A DNA stretch of 59,185 nt from Deltaproteobacteria bacterium Ga0077550 (GCA_001464385.1 LNFB01000173.1:1-59185), one strand, 5' to 3'; shown: positions 33,164-42,846, counted from the stretch's first letter. Notes: generated by a model from the letters alone, not told the origin. Program-made: numbers and translations.

Positions 33164-34309
33164 ATGCCGCCCGGCATCCGTCCTGCTCGCGCTCGATCCG
33201 CCGCGCCCCGCGGCGTGCGGCGCGTCATGTTCGTGCTCGCCGCCGCGACGGCGCTCGGCTGCGGCACGCGCGGCCAGACCCAGGGCCCCGGCGGACCGCT
33301 GTCGAAGATGGGCACCGACCGCTACCTGCAGAAGGCCATCCGCTCGTCGAACGAGGGCGTCATCCTGCTGCCGTCGTCGAAGGCCGAGCGCGTGTACGAG
33401 CTGCCGCGGCTCACCGAGATCGCGCACGCGCTGCGCGAGCCCGCCGCGGCGTGCTTCCTGCTCCGCGCGATCGAGACGATGGAGCCCGTCGCGGACGAAC
33501 GCGGCTTCGTGAAGGTGCCCGAGGGCCAGGTCAAGATCCGCACGCGCATCGCCCCGTCGGGCGAGGTGCTCAGCACCGAGGTGCTGGAGTCGGGCTTCAC
33601 CGACGCGCACATGCCCGAGTGCGTGAGCAAGGCGATCGAGAAGCAGACCTTCCCGCAGAACAAGGGCGGCGTCGCGCACTACGTCGACATCGTCTACTGG
33701 GTGAGCCTCGGGCTGCAGTCCGACGTGCACACCGAGGGCTACCGCGACCAGCTGCGGCGCGAACAGACGGCCGCAGGGGTGCGCGGCCGGCCGTGCCTGC
33801 GCAGTCGCGTCCCGCCCGGGCACTACCGCATCGACGGGCTCAACCTCGTGGATCGCGACGGCAACACGATGATCAACCGCGTCGACGCGCCCGCGCTCGA
33901 CGGCGAGGTCCGGGCGTGTCTCTCGCAGGCGCTGCGCGACCTCCGGCTCGCGCCACAGGGCGACGCGTTCGTGCGGCCCGTCGTCGCGACGATCGAGGTC
34001 GACGTCGACAACGAGGGCGCCGTCACGGTGAAGGACGAGCAGTGGCTCCACCTCATCGAGCTCGAGGAGGAGGCCCTGCGCGCGGCCAAGCAGGCCGAGG
34101 TGCGGGGCGACGACGACGACGACGAGCCCGCGATCCCGATCGTCGACACCGATCGGATCGCCGACACCGACGGGGTCGACCTCGGGCCGTCACCCGACGA
34201 CGGCGCCGAGGCTCCGTCCGCGTCCGAGCGGCCCGCGACGCCGCCGGCACCCAAGCAGGATCCGGGGACGGCGGGGCTCAAGATCGAGCTCGGGCCCAGG
34301 CGGCAGTAG
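33164..34309 (+). CDS. Lipoprotein with two TonB/AgmX-PglI-like domains
   Basis: 381 residues. The long Arg-rich n-region is followed by a hydrophobic core and lipobox ALGC (Cys33). An ATG at 33227 would give a shorter signal but lacks upstream signals. Residues about 95-190 contain KVPEGQVKIRTRIAPSGEVLSTEVLESGFTD, MPECVSKAIEKQTFPQ and IVYWVSLG. This is the pattern of the C-terminal domain of AgmX/PglI gliding-related proteins and TonB-like partners. A second, more diverged copy (about 225-310) shows EVRACLSQALRDLRLAP and TIEVDVDNEGAVTV. The tail is Asp/Pro-rich. It probably faces the periplasm from the outer or inner membrane. It is convergent with the TerC gene. Confidence 0.75.
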   Translation: MPPGIRPARARSAAPRGVRRVMFVLAAATALGCGTRGQTQGPGGPLSKMGTDRYLQKAIRSSNEGVILLPSSKAERVYELPRLTEIAHALREPAAACFLLRAIETMEPVADERGFVKVPEGQVKIRTRIAPSGEVLSTEVLESGFTDAHMPECVSKAIEKQTFPQNKGGVAHYVDIVYWVSLGLQSDVHTEGYRDQLRREQTAAGVRGRPCLRSRVPPGHYRIDGLNLVDRDGNTMINRVDAPALDGEVRACLSQALRDLRLAPQGDAFVRPVVATIEVDVDNEGAVTVKDEQWLHLIELEEEALRAAKQAEVRGDDDDDEPAIPIVDTDRIADTDGVDLGPSPDDGAEAPSASERPATPPAPKQDPGTAGLKIELGPRRQ

Positions 34310-34324
34310 CCCGCCGCCGCGGCA

Positions 34325-35452
34325 TCAGGCCGGCGGCGTCGGCTTGGGCGGCGCGCCGGGCAGGGCGGTGACCTGGGACTCGTCCGCGGGGCGCGAGGGC
34401 AGGGCCGAGCCGTCGACCGAGGCGGTGACGGAGGCGTGCGGGTCGATGTCGGCGATCAGCGACGCGGCCTCGGTGTGCTCGAGGACCTCCTCGCGATCGG
34501 GCGTCGGCGGCATGATCAAGCTGACGAGCACCGAGGCGCCGATGAGGCCTGCGACCACGCCCAGGGACAGGCCGATCGGCACGTCGATCGGATCCGACAG
34601 GTACGGGATGCCCTCGGCCACGATCATCTTGGCGCCGATGAACGCCAGCACGAGCCCGAGCCCGTACTTGAGGTACGCGAAGCGGTCGAGGAAGTGCTGC
34701 AGCAGGAAGAACATCGCGCGCAGGCCGAGCACCGCGCACACGTTGCTGGTGAAGACGATGAACGGGTCGCGGCTCTTGACCACGCCGAAGCAGGCGGGGA
34801 TCGAGTCGAGCGCGAAGACCACGTCCGAGGTCTCGATCATCAGCAGCACGATGAACAGCGGGGTCGCGTGCCACTTGCCGTCCTGGCGGACGAAGAACGA
34901 CGAGCCCACGTAGCGTCGCGTGAGCGGCAGGATCTTCTTCGCCATGCGGTAGGCGAGGTTGCCGCTGGGGTCGACCTGCTCCTCGCCGGCGAACAGGAGC
35001 TTCACGCCCGTCAGCAGCAGGAACCCGCCGAAGAGGTAGAGCAGCCACTCGAAGTGCTCGATGAGCTCGAGCCCGAGGACGATGAACAGGCCGCGCAGCA
35101 GGAGGGCGCCCACGATGCCGGCGAACAGCACCCGGTGCATCACCTGGGGCCGCACGTCCATGTACCGGAAGATGACGATGAAGACGAAGAGGTTGTCGAC
35201 CGACAGCGCCTTCTCGAGCACGTAGGCCGACAGGAACTCGAGGCCCGCGTCGCGACCGTAGTGGTAGTAGATGAACGCGTTGAACGTCAGGCTGAGGCAG
35301 ACCCAGACGATCGACCAGACGAGCGCCTCGCGGGTCGACACCACGTGCGACTTCCGGTGGAAGACGCCGAGGTCGAGCAGCAGCAGAAAGAGGACGCCTG
35401 CGAGGAACGCCCCCCATGCGAGGGGGGAGCCGAGGGTGGCGATGCCGAGCAA
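34325..35452 (-). CDS. TerC/Alx-family integral membrane protein
   Basis: 375 residues from a TTG at 35452 with AAGGA 8 nt upstream, inside the tail of the preceding gene; no better start exists. About eight or nine hydrophobic helices are present. The family's acidic membrane motifs are intact: EKALSVDNLFVF and IETSDVVFALDSIPA. TerC/Alx proteins are linked to metal export, notably manganese, and to tellurium resistance. The C-terminal 60 residues are soluble and Pro/Ser-rich, longer than usual. It follows the small lipoprotein gene by 4 nt, so the two are co-expressed. Confidence 0.92.
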   Translation of the reverse strand: MLGIATLGSPLAWGAFLAGVLFLLLLDLGVFHRKSHVVSTREALVWSIVWVCLSLTFNAFIYYHYGRDAGLEFLSAYVLEKALSVDNLFVFIVIFRYMDVRPQVMHRVLFAGIVGALLLRGLFIVLGLELIEHFEWLLYLFGGFLLLTGVKLLFAGEEQVDPSGNLAYRMAKKILPLTRRYVGSSFFVRQDGKWHATPLFIVLLMIETSDVVFALDSIPACFGVVKSRDPFIVFTSNVCAVLGLRAMFFLLQHFLDRFAYLKYGLGLVLAFIGAKMIVAEGIPYLSDPIDVPIGLSLGVVAGLIGASVLVSLIMPPTPDREEVLEHTEAASLIADIDPHASVTASVDGSALPSRPADESQVTALPGAPPKPTPPA

Positions 35453-35456
35453 GCGT

Positions 35457-36005
35457 CTAGTCCTTCAAAGGGGAGATGGAGTCGGCCTGGAGCTTGATCT
35501 CGAGGCTGCGCGGTTTGGCGGAGTCTTGGTAGATGAGGTCCACCAACGTCCCCGTGAACTCGATGTGCGTGTTGGGGGCGACGCCCGTCAGCAGCTGCGT
35601 GTCGGAGAAGAGCTGGTACTCGACCTTGACCTCGAGCCATACCGGGGCCGGCACCGTCGCCCACACCACGTACTTGCCGTACTTGCGGTCGTCGATCTTC
35701 TCGGTGAGCTCCTCGTCGCGCTGGAACGTGGCCTGGCCCTTGAGGCTGCCCTTGGTCGCCTTCAGCTTCTCGAGGTGGGCGGCGCGCTCGTCGGTCGACA
35801 TCGAGTTGAAGGCCTCGAGGCTCTTCTCGTTGAACGAGAGGTCAGCCCCCTTGGGGTCGAAGGACTTGGGCGGGGCCAGGAACTTCGGATCGTCGTGCTT
35901 GTTCGTGTCGCACGCGACGGTGCCGAGCACGCCCAAGCCGAGGGCCACCAGGAGCGAGGACGCGCCGCCGAGGCGGAACGGGAGCGAGCACCGGGGGGCG
36001 CGCAT
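35457..36005 (-). CDS. Small lipoprotein upstream of TerC
   Basis: 182 residues from the ATG at 36005 (a GTG at 36023 also fits). The lipobox is GTVAC with Cys32. The mature part starts DTNKHDDPKFLAPPKSFDPKG, then has a charged helix (NEKSLEAFNSMSTDERAAHLEKLKATKG) and a strand-rich C-terminal half with YVVWATVPAPVWLEVKVEYQLF and THIEFTGTLVDLIYQ. The second half could be an OB-like or small barrel domain, but this is uncertain. Upstream on the minus strand TGGACA-N16-TAGTTT ends 7 nt before the ATG. It is paired in an operon with terC-like, hinting at a metal or envelope-stress role. Confidence 0.7.
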   Translation of the reverse strand: MRAPRCSLPFRLGGASSLLVALGLGVLGTVACDTNKHDDPKFLAPPKSFDPKGADLSFNEKSLEAFNSMSTDERAAHLEKLKATKGSLKGQATFQRDEELTEKIDDRKYGKYVVWATVPAPVWLEVKVEYQLFSDTQLLTGVAPNTHIEFTGTLVDLIYQDSAKPRSLEIKLQADSISPLKD

Positions 36006-36084
36006 GGTCGCTAAAACTATCACTTGTCGGCCGTTTGTCCACGGCGGGACGGGGCCGGCGCACGGGGTCGACGCGTCGTCCTCG

Positions 36085-36120
36085 CGTCGGGCCCCGCGTC
36101 GGGCCCCGCGTCAGGCCGGG
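36085..36120. repeat. Three 12-bp tandem copies (CGTCGGGCCCCG) at the end of the CinA-domain gene
   Basis: Copies are at 36085-36096, 36097-36108 and a diverged one at 36109-36120, which contains the stop of the minus-strand gene at 36111. The situation resembles the repeat over the ruvA stop. Confidence 0.75.
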
Positions 36121-36917
36121 GGCTCGTGATCCAGCACGTGATCGGGTGCCAGGGCGGCGTGGAGCTGCGCACGGGCGGCGAGGACACCCTCGCGCGCGCT
36201 CGCCGGTCCCTCGAGCGTCACGCGCACGTGCATGTGGATCTTGCCGCCCTCGCCGCGGCTCCACCGCGGGTACGAGCCGACGTCGACCCCCGGATGGGCC
36301 GCGACCACCGCGTCCAAGTGGGCGGCGAGCTGGCTCTCGTCGAGGTCGGTGTAGACGACCTCGAGGTGCCAGCCCGGCGTCGAGGGCAGCTCGCCGTCGA
36401 TCGCCTCGAGGTGCTCGAACTTGGCGCGCAGCAGGCTCGGCACGCCGGGCAGGATGTAGACCCGCGCGGGGCCGTGGGCGGCGGTCGCCTCGAGGTCGAG
36501 GCGGAACACCGGCCACCCGGGCATCGCCCGCAGCGCCGTGCCCTCGGGCAGATCGGCCATGCGCAGCGCGGCGTCGGTGATCCGGGGGCCGTAGTGCGCG
36601 CGCAGCTGGGCCTCGAGCGCCGCGTCGCGACGCAGCGGACGACCCGTGGCCCGCGCGATCGACTCCAGGGTGCGGTCGTCGTGGGTGGGGCCGACGCCGC
36701 CGGAGGTGAACACGAGCGGCGCGCGGGCGCACAGCCGCAGCAGCGCGTCGCCGATCTCCTCGGGTCGGTCCCCGATCGTGCAGATCTCGAGCAGGCGGAT
36801 GCCGCGGCGGCGCAGGGACACGGCGAGGAAGTGGCCGTTCTCGTCGCGCACCTTCCCGGTCAACAGCTCGTCGCCGATGAGGAGCACGCACGCCGTCTTG
36901 GTTTCGTCGTCCATCAT
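36111..36917 (-). CDS. CinA N-terminal-like molybdopterin-binding domain protein
   Basis: 268 residues from an ATG at 36917 (a second ATG follows directly). The MoaB/MogA-like fold signature is clear: [63 protein letters not shown] and [17 protein letters not shown]. These match the N-terminal (CinA/COG1058) domain, an ADP-ribose pyrophosphatase in some species. The C-terminal nicotinamide-nucleotide amidase domain of full CinA is missing. A role in nucleotide salvage or pyridine nucleotide metabolism is plausible. It is divergent from carA. Confidence 0.88.
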   Translation of the reverse strand: MMDDETKTACVLLIGDELLTGKVRDENGHFLAVSLRRRGIRLLEICTIGDRPEEIGDALLRLCARAPLVFTSGGVGPTHDDRTLESIARATGRPLRRDAALEAQLRAHYGPRITDAALRMADLPEGTALRAMPGWPVFRLDLEATAAHGPARVYILPGVPSLLRAKFEHLEAIDGELPSTPGWHLEVVYTDLDESQLAAHLDAVVAAHPGVDVGSYPRWSRGEGGKIHMHVRVTLEGPASAREGVLAARAQLHAALAPDHVLDHEPPA

Positions 36918-36956
36918 GCGCGCACGCCATCGTAGCAGGCAGATGTTCGCCGCGGC

Positions 36957-36985
36957 TTGACGTCCCGGGGTCCGCGCGGGAAAAA
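36957..36985 (+). promoter_or_regulatory. Possible promoter TTGACG-N17-GAAAAA for carA
   Basis: TTGACG at 36957-36962 is a good -35. Exactly 17 bp later lies GAAAAA, a poor -10, ending 6 nt before the GTG at 36992. The spacing is right, but the -10 is weak. Confidence 0.3.
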
Positions 36986-36991
36986 CCCGCC

Positions 36992-38145
<1,154 letters not shown>

Positions 38146-38149
<4 letters not shown>

Positions 38150-38793
38150 TCGACGCGGCCGCCCCAGGCGCCGCGCTGCTCGATGCCTGGGCCGCGGCCA
38201 CGTTCTCCGGTGACGACGCGGCGGTGCGGCTCGCCCCGTGGCTGCAGCGCTGGCGCGACGAGGTCGGCGAGGTCCGGGGCGACGACCCGGAGTTCGAGGC
38301 CTGGGCCACGGCGCGCACCGACTGGATCCTCCTCGACATGGGCCAGGGCGCGTCGACGCTCGATCGCGATCCGGCGTGGCGCGAGGTGGCGGACGCGTGG
38401 GTCGGGCTGTTCGAGATCTGGCCGACCGACGGCGGGCCCGCGTGGATCCGCGATCGCATCGGCGGCGCGTGCCTGCCATACGGCGGCGAGGTCGACGTGC
38501 GCCGCGAGCCCGAGGGACCCGCGGCGCTGTGGGAGCTCCGCGGCGTCGTGCGCCACGGGATGTTCGTGCCCTGTCGGCCCGCGATCGCGTATCCCCTGGT
38601 CGTCGCGGGCCTGTTCGCCGCCGCGCCGCCCGTCGACCCGACCCGCCCCGCGCGCCTGCTGCAGGCGGTGCGTCGCGCCCGGCTCGCCCACGCACGCACC
38701 CCCCGAATGGACCCGCGCGCCGCCTTCGCGCCCGCGATCCGCAGTGCGGAAACGATCGCCGCCGGCCCCGATCGTCGCACGACCGCCGATTGA
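38146..38793 (+). CDS. Unknown cytoplasmic protein coupled to carA
   Basis: 215 residues from a GTG that overlaps the carA stop (GTGA). There is no signal peptide or membrane helix. Trp-rich helical segments occur, such as [15 protein letters not shown] and [16 protein letters not shown], followed by [22 protein letters not shown] and a hydrophobic [17 protein letters not shown] stretch. I do not recognise a family. Overlap with carA suggests co-translation, but nothing in the sequence links it to carbamoyl-phosphate synthesis. The end overlaps the -35 of the slyD promoter candidate. Confidence 0.65.
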
Positions 38794-38818
38794 AGGGGGG
38801 GCCTCCCTCGGCTACGTT
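38790..38818 (+). promoter_or_regulatory. Promoter-like TTGAAG-N17-TACGTT upstream of slyD
   Basis: TTGAAG (38790-38795), overlapping the stop of the previous gene, is separated by 17 bp from TACGTT (38813-38818). The -10 ends 32 nt before the slyD ATG, leaving room for a short leader. Confidence 0.45.
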
Positions 38819-38850
38819 GCTCCGTCTTCGTCGACGGGCGAGCGAACCCC

Positions 38851-39330
38851 ATGATCAGCAGCAACAAGGTCGTCACGATCCACTACACGCTCCGCAACGA
38901 CGCCGGCGAGGTCCTCGACAGCTCGGACGGCGGCGCGCCGCTGTCGTACCTCCACGGCGCGGGCAACATCGTCCCCGGCCTCGAGGCCCAGCTCGAGGGC
39001 AAGGTCGCCGGCGACAAGCTCGTCGCGGTCGTCGAGCCCAAGGACGGCTACGGCGAGAAGAGCGGGCCCGGCGCCCAGTCGATCCCGCTGTCGGCGTTCG
39101 AGGGCATCGAGGTCAAGCCCGGGATGACGTTCGTCGTCGAAGACGACGACGGCGAGCAGATGCCGCTGCGCGTGATGGAGGTCCACGCGGACCACGTCAT
39201 CGTCGACACCGATCACCCGCTGGCCGGCGAGACGCTGCACTTCACGGTCGAGGTCGTCGAGGTCCGCGATGCGTCGGCCGAGGAGCTGCTGCACGGCCAC
39301 GTGCACGACGGCCACGATCACCACCACTGA
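38851..39330 (+). CDS. slyD: FKBP-type peptidyl-prolyl isomerase SlyD
   Basis: 159 residues with the SlyD layout. The FKBP part (about 1-70 and 120-145) shows VTIHYTLRNDAGEVLDSS, PLSYLHGAGNIVPGLEAQLEGK and EPKDGYGE. The inserted flap (about 75-120) is the chaperone domain, and a His-rich tail (HGHVHDGHDHHH) binds metals such as nickel. SlyD folds proteins in the cytoplasm and supplies nickel to hydrogenases. There is no signal peptide. The gene stands alone, 57 nt after the carA-linked gene. Confidence 0.93.
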   Translation: MISSNKVVTIHYTLRNDAGEVLDSSDGGAPLSYLHGAGNIVPGLEAQLEGKVAGDKLVAVVEPKDGYGEKSGPGAQSIPLSAFEGIEVKPGMTFVVEDDDGEQMPLRVMEVHADHVIVDTDHPLAGETLHFTVEVVEVRDASAEELLHGHVHDGHDHHH

Positions 39331-39354
39331 TGTTCCGAGCCCGCGGCCTCGGGA

Positions 39355-39383
39355 TTGACCCGGGCGCGGGCTTTGCCTAGCGT
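39355..39383 (+). promoter_or_regulatory. Sigma-70-like promoter TTGACC-N17-TAGCGT
   Basis: TTGACC (39355-39360) and TAGCGT (39378-39383) are exactly 17 bp apart, and the -10 ends 6 nt before the ATG at 39390. It predicts a leaderless transcript. The -35 is identical to that of the PBP operon. Confidence 0.6.
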
Positions 39384-39389
39384 GGTGGG

Positions 39390-40052
39390 ATGGACCGCCG
39401 ACCTGCGCTGCTCCTCGCCCTCGTCGCCGCGTGCGCCGAGGGATCCCTGGCGAACCCGGGGTTCGGCGCGCCGGTGTCGACGACCCAGCCCACTCCGTCC
39501 GAGTCCGGCGGGGACGAGGACGCGGAGACCAGCACCGGCACCACCGCCGGGGGGGCCGAGGGCGACTCGTCGGGCCCCGATGCGGCGAGCTCGTCGGGCG
39601 CGCCGGAGTCGGGGCCGCAGGACAGCAGCTCGAGCGGTGCGACCGATCCGAGCGCGGGCAGCAGCTCCGACGGCGGTGCGACCGATCCGAGCGCGGGCAG
39701 CAGCTCCGATGGCGGCGTCGAGCCGCCGCCGGATCCACCGCCGTCGGTCGGCCCGTGGGAGAGCTGTGAGGCCGCGACGTGCGAGCCCGGCAGCGACTGC
39801 ATCACCGTCACCGGCCTCGACGCCAACGATGCCTACTGCGCGCCGGCGTGCGTGACCGACGACGACTGTCCGCTCCCGGACAGCGGCGACGCGACGCCGT
39901 TCTGTGCGCTCGTGGCCGACGACGCGGTCGACCCGACCAACTGCGCGCTCGTGTGCGAGTACGACGGCACCGACTTCGGCACGTGTCCGAACGGCATGGC
40001 GTGCACGTCGATCCCGGGGCAGGCCCCGACGATCAGCCTGTGCATGTGGTGA
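39390..40052 (+). CDS. Ser-rich lipoprotein with internal duplication
   Basis: 220 residues with a short lipoprotein signal (VAAC, Cys15). Residues about 28-120 form a low-complexity linker of S, G, D, A and T, which contains two exact copies of a 13-residue block (GATDPSAGSSSDG). The C-terminal 95 residues are a cysteine-rich domain (about ten Cys), with CEAATCEPGSDCITV, CAPACVTDDDCP, CALVCEYDG and CPNGMACTS, probably disulfide-bonded. This organisation (lipid anchor, flexible stalk, Cys-rich head) matches surface lipoproteins of this lineage. The ligand is unknown. Confidence 0.75.
   Translation: MDRRPALLLALVAACAEGSLANPGFGAPVSTTQPTPSESGGDEDAETSTGTTAGGAEGDSSGPDAASSSGAPESGPQDSSSSGATDPSAGSSSDGGATDPSAGSSSDGGVEPPPDPPPSVGPWESCEAATCEPGSDCITVTGLDANDAYCAPACVTDDDCPLPDSGDATPFCALVADDAVDPTNCALVCEYDGTDFGTCPNGMACTSIPGQAPTISLCMW
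39636..39713 (+). repeat. 39-bp tandem duplication in the lipoprotein stalk
   Basis: Units at 39636-39674 and 39675-39713 differ at about one base in the stretch read. The length is a multiple of three, so the stalk grows or shrinks in 13-residue steps. Confidence 0.9.
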
Positions 40053-40064
40053 GGCGCGCGCGCG

Positions 40065-40694
40065 TCACTCGTCTGCGGGACCGACGTCGATCTCTCGCGC
40101 GTCGAGGCGCAGCACCGCGGTCTGCAGCAGCGCCGCGGGTGCCTTCGAATTCATGAGCTCGTCGCGGAGCATGGCCTTGCCGCGGAACAGCCGGCTCTTC
40201 ACGGTGCCGAGGGCGACGCCGAGCTCCTCCGCGATCTCGGCGATCGGTCGCTCCTCCCAGTAGAAGCGCTCGAGCACCGCGCGGAACTCCGCGGGCAGCC
40301 GCTCGAGCGCCTTGAGGAAGAGCTTCTGCTCGTCGAGCCGCGCGATCGCCAGGGACGGCGAGGTCCGCAGGTCGCGGATCTCGGCGACCGACGGCGAGAC
40401 CACGTCGCCCACGCCCTTGCGCCGCTTCCACTCGAGGTAGAGCAGGCGCCGGGCCACACCGAACACGTAGGCGCGGAAGTCGGTCTGCACCGCGTCGCGG
40501 CGGGTGATGCAGGCCTCGAACGTCCGCTGCGTGAGGTCCTCGGGATCCACGTCGCGACCGGCCTGCGAGAGGTTCGCAGAGAAGAACCGGTACACCGCGA
40601 CGAAGTGCCGCCGCAGCAACTCGTTGCCGGCGTGGGCATCTCCGTCGCGCCAGGCGTGGAGCAGCGTGCTGTCGTCTCGGCCGTCTTGGGCCAC
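40065..40694 (-). CDS. ECF-type sigma-70 factor
   Basis: 209 residues from a GTG at 40694 (a GTG at 40712 is possible). Region sigma-2 (about 10-95) has the DLTQRTFEACI and AYVFGVARRLLYLEWKRRK motifs. Region sigma-4 (about 130-185) has LPAEFRAVLERFYWEERPIAEIAEELGVALGTVKSRLFRGKAMLRDEL with a clear helix-turn-helix. A 25-residue tail after sigma-4 is slightly long. ECF factors direct RNA polymerase to envelope-stress or signal-specific promoters and are usually held by an anti-sigma factor. No anti-sigma gene follows here: the next feature downstream is the convergent lipoprotein. The upstream gene is a Cys-rich lipoprotein on the same strand, 30 nt away. Confidence 0.9.
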   Translation of the reverse strand: MAQDGRDDSTLLHAWRDGDAHAGNELLRRHFVAVYRFFSANLSQAGRDVDPEDLTQRTFEACITRRDAVQTDFRAYVFGVARRLLYLEWKRRKGVGDVVSPSVAEIRDLRTSPSLAIARLDEQKLFLKALERLPAEFRAVLERFYWEERPIAEIAEELGVALGTVKSRLFRGKAMLRDELMNSKAPAALLQTAVLRLDAREIDVGPADE

Positions 40695-40724
40695 GGTCGG
40701 ACGGTAGCACACCGCGCGGGCGGA

Positions 40725-41648
40725 TTACTGCGGGATTCCGCAGTAGCCGACGTCCTGCAGCATCGGCGGCGGGTCCTCGAGGGCCTGGATGCACTCCTCG
40801 GGCGTGGTGCACTGATCGGCCGCGCCGCTCACCTCGCAGACCGGCGTGCAGCAGCCCGTGTCGGACGGGCAGCCGTCGGTGCCCTGGCGGCAGAGCAGCC
40901 CGGGGTTGCAGCCCTGGATCGTCGCGCAGGTCGCTCCGTCGTCGCCCATGCCGTCGACGGGTCCGGGCATCGCGCACACGAAGCTGTCGAAGGCGGCGTA
41001 GCAGCCCTGCTCGCCGGGGCAGTCCTGCAGCAGCGGATCGCACAGCTGCTGGCACACCGGCAGCGTGCCGTCGTTGAACGCGAAGCACTCGCCGCCGTAC
41101 TCGCACGGCTCGTTGACGATGCAGTACTCGAGGCACACGCCCATGCCCGTGTGGCCGCTGACGTCGGTCATGCAGAAGAACCCCGCCGCGCAGGTGTCGT
41201 TGTCGACCATGCGCTCGCACGACTCGCCGAAGAGATCGTCGCCGATGACGTCGACGCAGTGGGTGCTGTCGACCGTCTCGCCGCCGGGCGTCGTGACGAA
41301 CGAGGTGCACTTCTGGCCCTTGGGACAGTCCTGTTGCCCGGGATCGCACTGGGCCTCGATGACGCCGTTGTCGGGATCGCCGATGAAGCCCATCGTGTCC
41401 GCGTTGGTGTCGTCCGTCCCAGGATCGGTCATCGAGGCGGTCGCGCTGGCCGACGAGCTCATCGATGCGGACGCACTCGCTGCGCTCGGGTCGCCGTCGG
41501 TGGCCGACGCGTCGGTGCCGCCCCCCGTGCTCGAGCTCTCGTCCTTCGCGGTCGCGTCGTCGGCGCCCTCGGCCTTCGAGCCGCAGCCCGACGCGAGGAC
41601 ACCAGTAAGGAAGAGGGCAGGGACGAGGACCAGGGCGGTGCGGCGCAT
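40725..41648 (-). CDS. Cysteine-rich lipoprotein upstream of the ECF sigma factor
   Basis: 307 residues. The lipobox is LASGC (Cys22), followed by a Ser/Ala/Asp/Thr-rich stalk (about 25-80). The head (about 95-305) has more than 20 Cys in a repeated pattern, e.g. CDPGQQDCPKGQKCTS, CAAGFFCMTD, CEYGGECFAF and CDPLLQDCPGEQGCYA, resembling EGF-like or knottin-type small disulfide repeats. It resembles other myxobacterial Cys-rich surface lipoproteins. Its position before the sigma gene suggests a sensor or a target of that sigma factor, but this is inference. GGAG lies 9 nt before the ATG. Confidence 0.78.
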   Translation of the reverse strand: MRRTALVLVPALFLTGVLASGCGSKAEGADDATAKDESSSTGGGTDASATDGDPSAASASASMSSSASATASMTDPGTDDTNADTMGFIGDPDNGVIEAQCDPGQQDCPKGQKCTSFVTTPGGETVDSTHCVDVIGDDLFGESCERMVDNDTCAAGFFCMTDVSGHTGMGVCLEYCIVNEPCEYGGECFAFNDGTLPVCQQLCDPLLQDCPGEQGCYAAFDSFVCAMPGPVDGMGDDGATCATIQGCNPGLLCRQGTDGCPSDTGCCTPVCEVSGAADQCTTPEECIQALEDPPPMLQDVGYCGIPQ

Positions 41649-41811
41649 GGGGGGAACTCCGTCACGACGGTAGGCCGAAACGGAACTGGCTTTCTACAGA
41701 AAACGCCCATTCCTCACGGATGCTCGCGCGTCGCGCCCTGGCCGCTGGTCGAGGGCCACCGCCGGCGGGGTCGCCGACCCTGGCACGCGTTGATACAACC
41801 CGGGGGAGGCA
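41649..41811. promoter_or_regulatory. Divergent spacer with a short A/T-rich inverted repeat
   Basis: The 163 bp between the Cys-rich lipoprotein and gpsA contains TTTCT-AC-AGAAA at 41691-41702, a palindrome standing out from GC-rich surroundings. A TTGATACAA element occurs at 41790-41798 before gpsA. Either could be an operator or promoter part. Confidence 0.3.
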
Positions 41812-42846
41812 ATGGCAGCGATGGGCGAGGCGACGGGTCGAGTCACGGTCCTGGGTGCGGGCAGCTGGGGCACCGCGCTCGCGATCCACATGGCGCGCCG
41901 CGGCTACGACACGAAGCTCTGGGCGCGCTCCGCCGATCACGTCGAACAGATGATCGCCGACGGCTGCAACCGACGGTACCTGCCCGACGCGTCGTTCCCG
42001 TCTCGCTTGAAGCCGACCGCCGATCTACGGGCCGCGCTGGCCGATCCCGAGCTGGTCATCTGTGCGATCCCCAGCCACGGCATGCGCGAGACGATCCGTC
42101 AGGTCGCGCAGCTGCTCGGCGACGGGCCCGCGCCGACGTACCTCATCGCGGCCAAGGGCATCGAGGTCGACACGCTGGCGAACATGCACGACGTGCTCCA
42201 CGCCGAGCTGCCGCCGGTGCACCGCGATCGCGTGGCGGTGCTCGGCGGCCCGAGCTTCGCGGCCGAGGTCGCCGCGGGCCTGCCGACGATGGTCGTGGTC
42301 GCGGCGCCCGACGAGGGCGTCCGACTCGCGGTCCAGAAGATGCTCTCGGGCGCGGGCGTGCGCGCGTACGTCACCGACGACGTCGTCGGTGTCGAGCTCG
42401 GCGGCGTCCTGAAGAACGTCATCGCGCTCGCGGCTGGCGTCGGTGATGGCGCGGGGCTCGGCCTCAACGCGCGCGCGGGCCTCATCACCCGCGGCCTCGC
42501 GGAGATCAGCCGCCTGGCGATCAAGCTCGGCGCCCACCCGGCCACGCTCGCAGGCCTCGCCGGGATGGGGGATCTCGTCCTGACCTGCACGGGCGGCCTG
42601 TCCCGCAACCGCCGCGTCGGGATCGCCCTCGGGGAGGGTCGAGCGCTCGAGGACATCTTGAAGGAGATGGGGATGGTGGCCGAGGGGGTCAAGAACACGC
42701 TGTCGGCCCATCGGCTCGCCGAGCGCGAGGGCGTCGACATGCCGCTGGTCGCCACGATGCACGCGATCCTCTACGGCGGCTTGGCCGTCACCGATGCGGT
42801 GGACCGTCTGATGGGCCGTGCGCTCAAGGCGGAGCGCGAGTGGTAG
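41812..42846 (+). CDS. gpsA: Glycerol-3-phosphate dehydrogenase [NAD(P)+]
   Basis: 344 residues. The GGGAGG site is just before the ATG at 41812; a second ATG at 41821 lies at the more usual distance, so either may be used. GpsA reduces dihydroxyacetone phosphate to glycerol-3-phosphate for phospholipids. Rossmann motif GAGSWGTALA (15-24), CAIPSHGMRE, AAKGIE, GGPSFAAEVA, the catalytic-lysine segment GGVLKNVIALAAGVGDG and AGLAGMGDLVLTCTGGLSRNRR are all present. It starts the gene string gpsA, kinase, Thg1-like, hemW. Confidence 0.96.
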   Translation: MAAMGEATGRVTVLGAGSWGTALAIHMARRGYDTKLWARSADHVEQMIADGCNRRYLPDASFPSRLKPTADLRAALADPELVICAIPSHGMRETIRQVAQLLGDGPAPTYLIAAKGIEVDTLANMHDVLHAELPPVHRDRVAVLGGPSFAAEVAAGLPTMVVVAAPDEGVRLAVQKMLSGAGVRAYVTDDVVGVELGGVLKNVIALAAGVGDGAGLGLNARAGLITRGLAEISRLAIKLGAHPATLAGLAGMGDLVLTCTGGLSRNRRVGIALGEGRALEDILKEMGMVAEGVKNTLSAHRLAEREGVDMPLVATMHAILYGGLAVTDAVDRLMGRALKAEREW

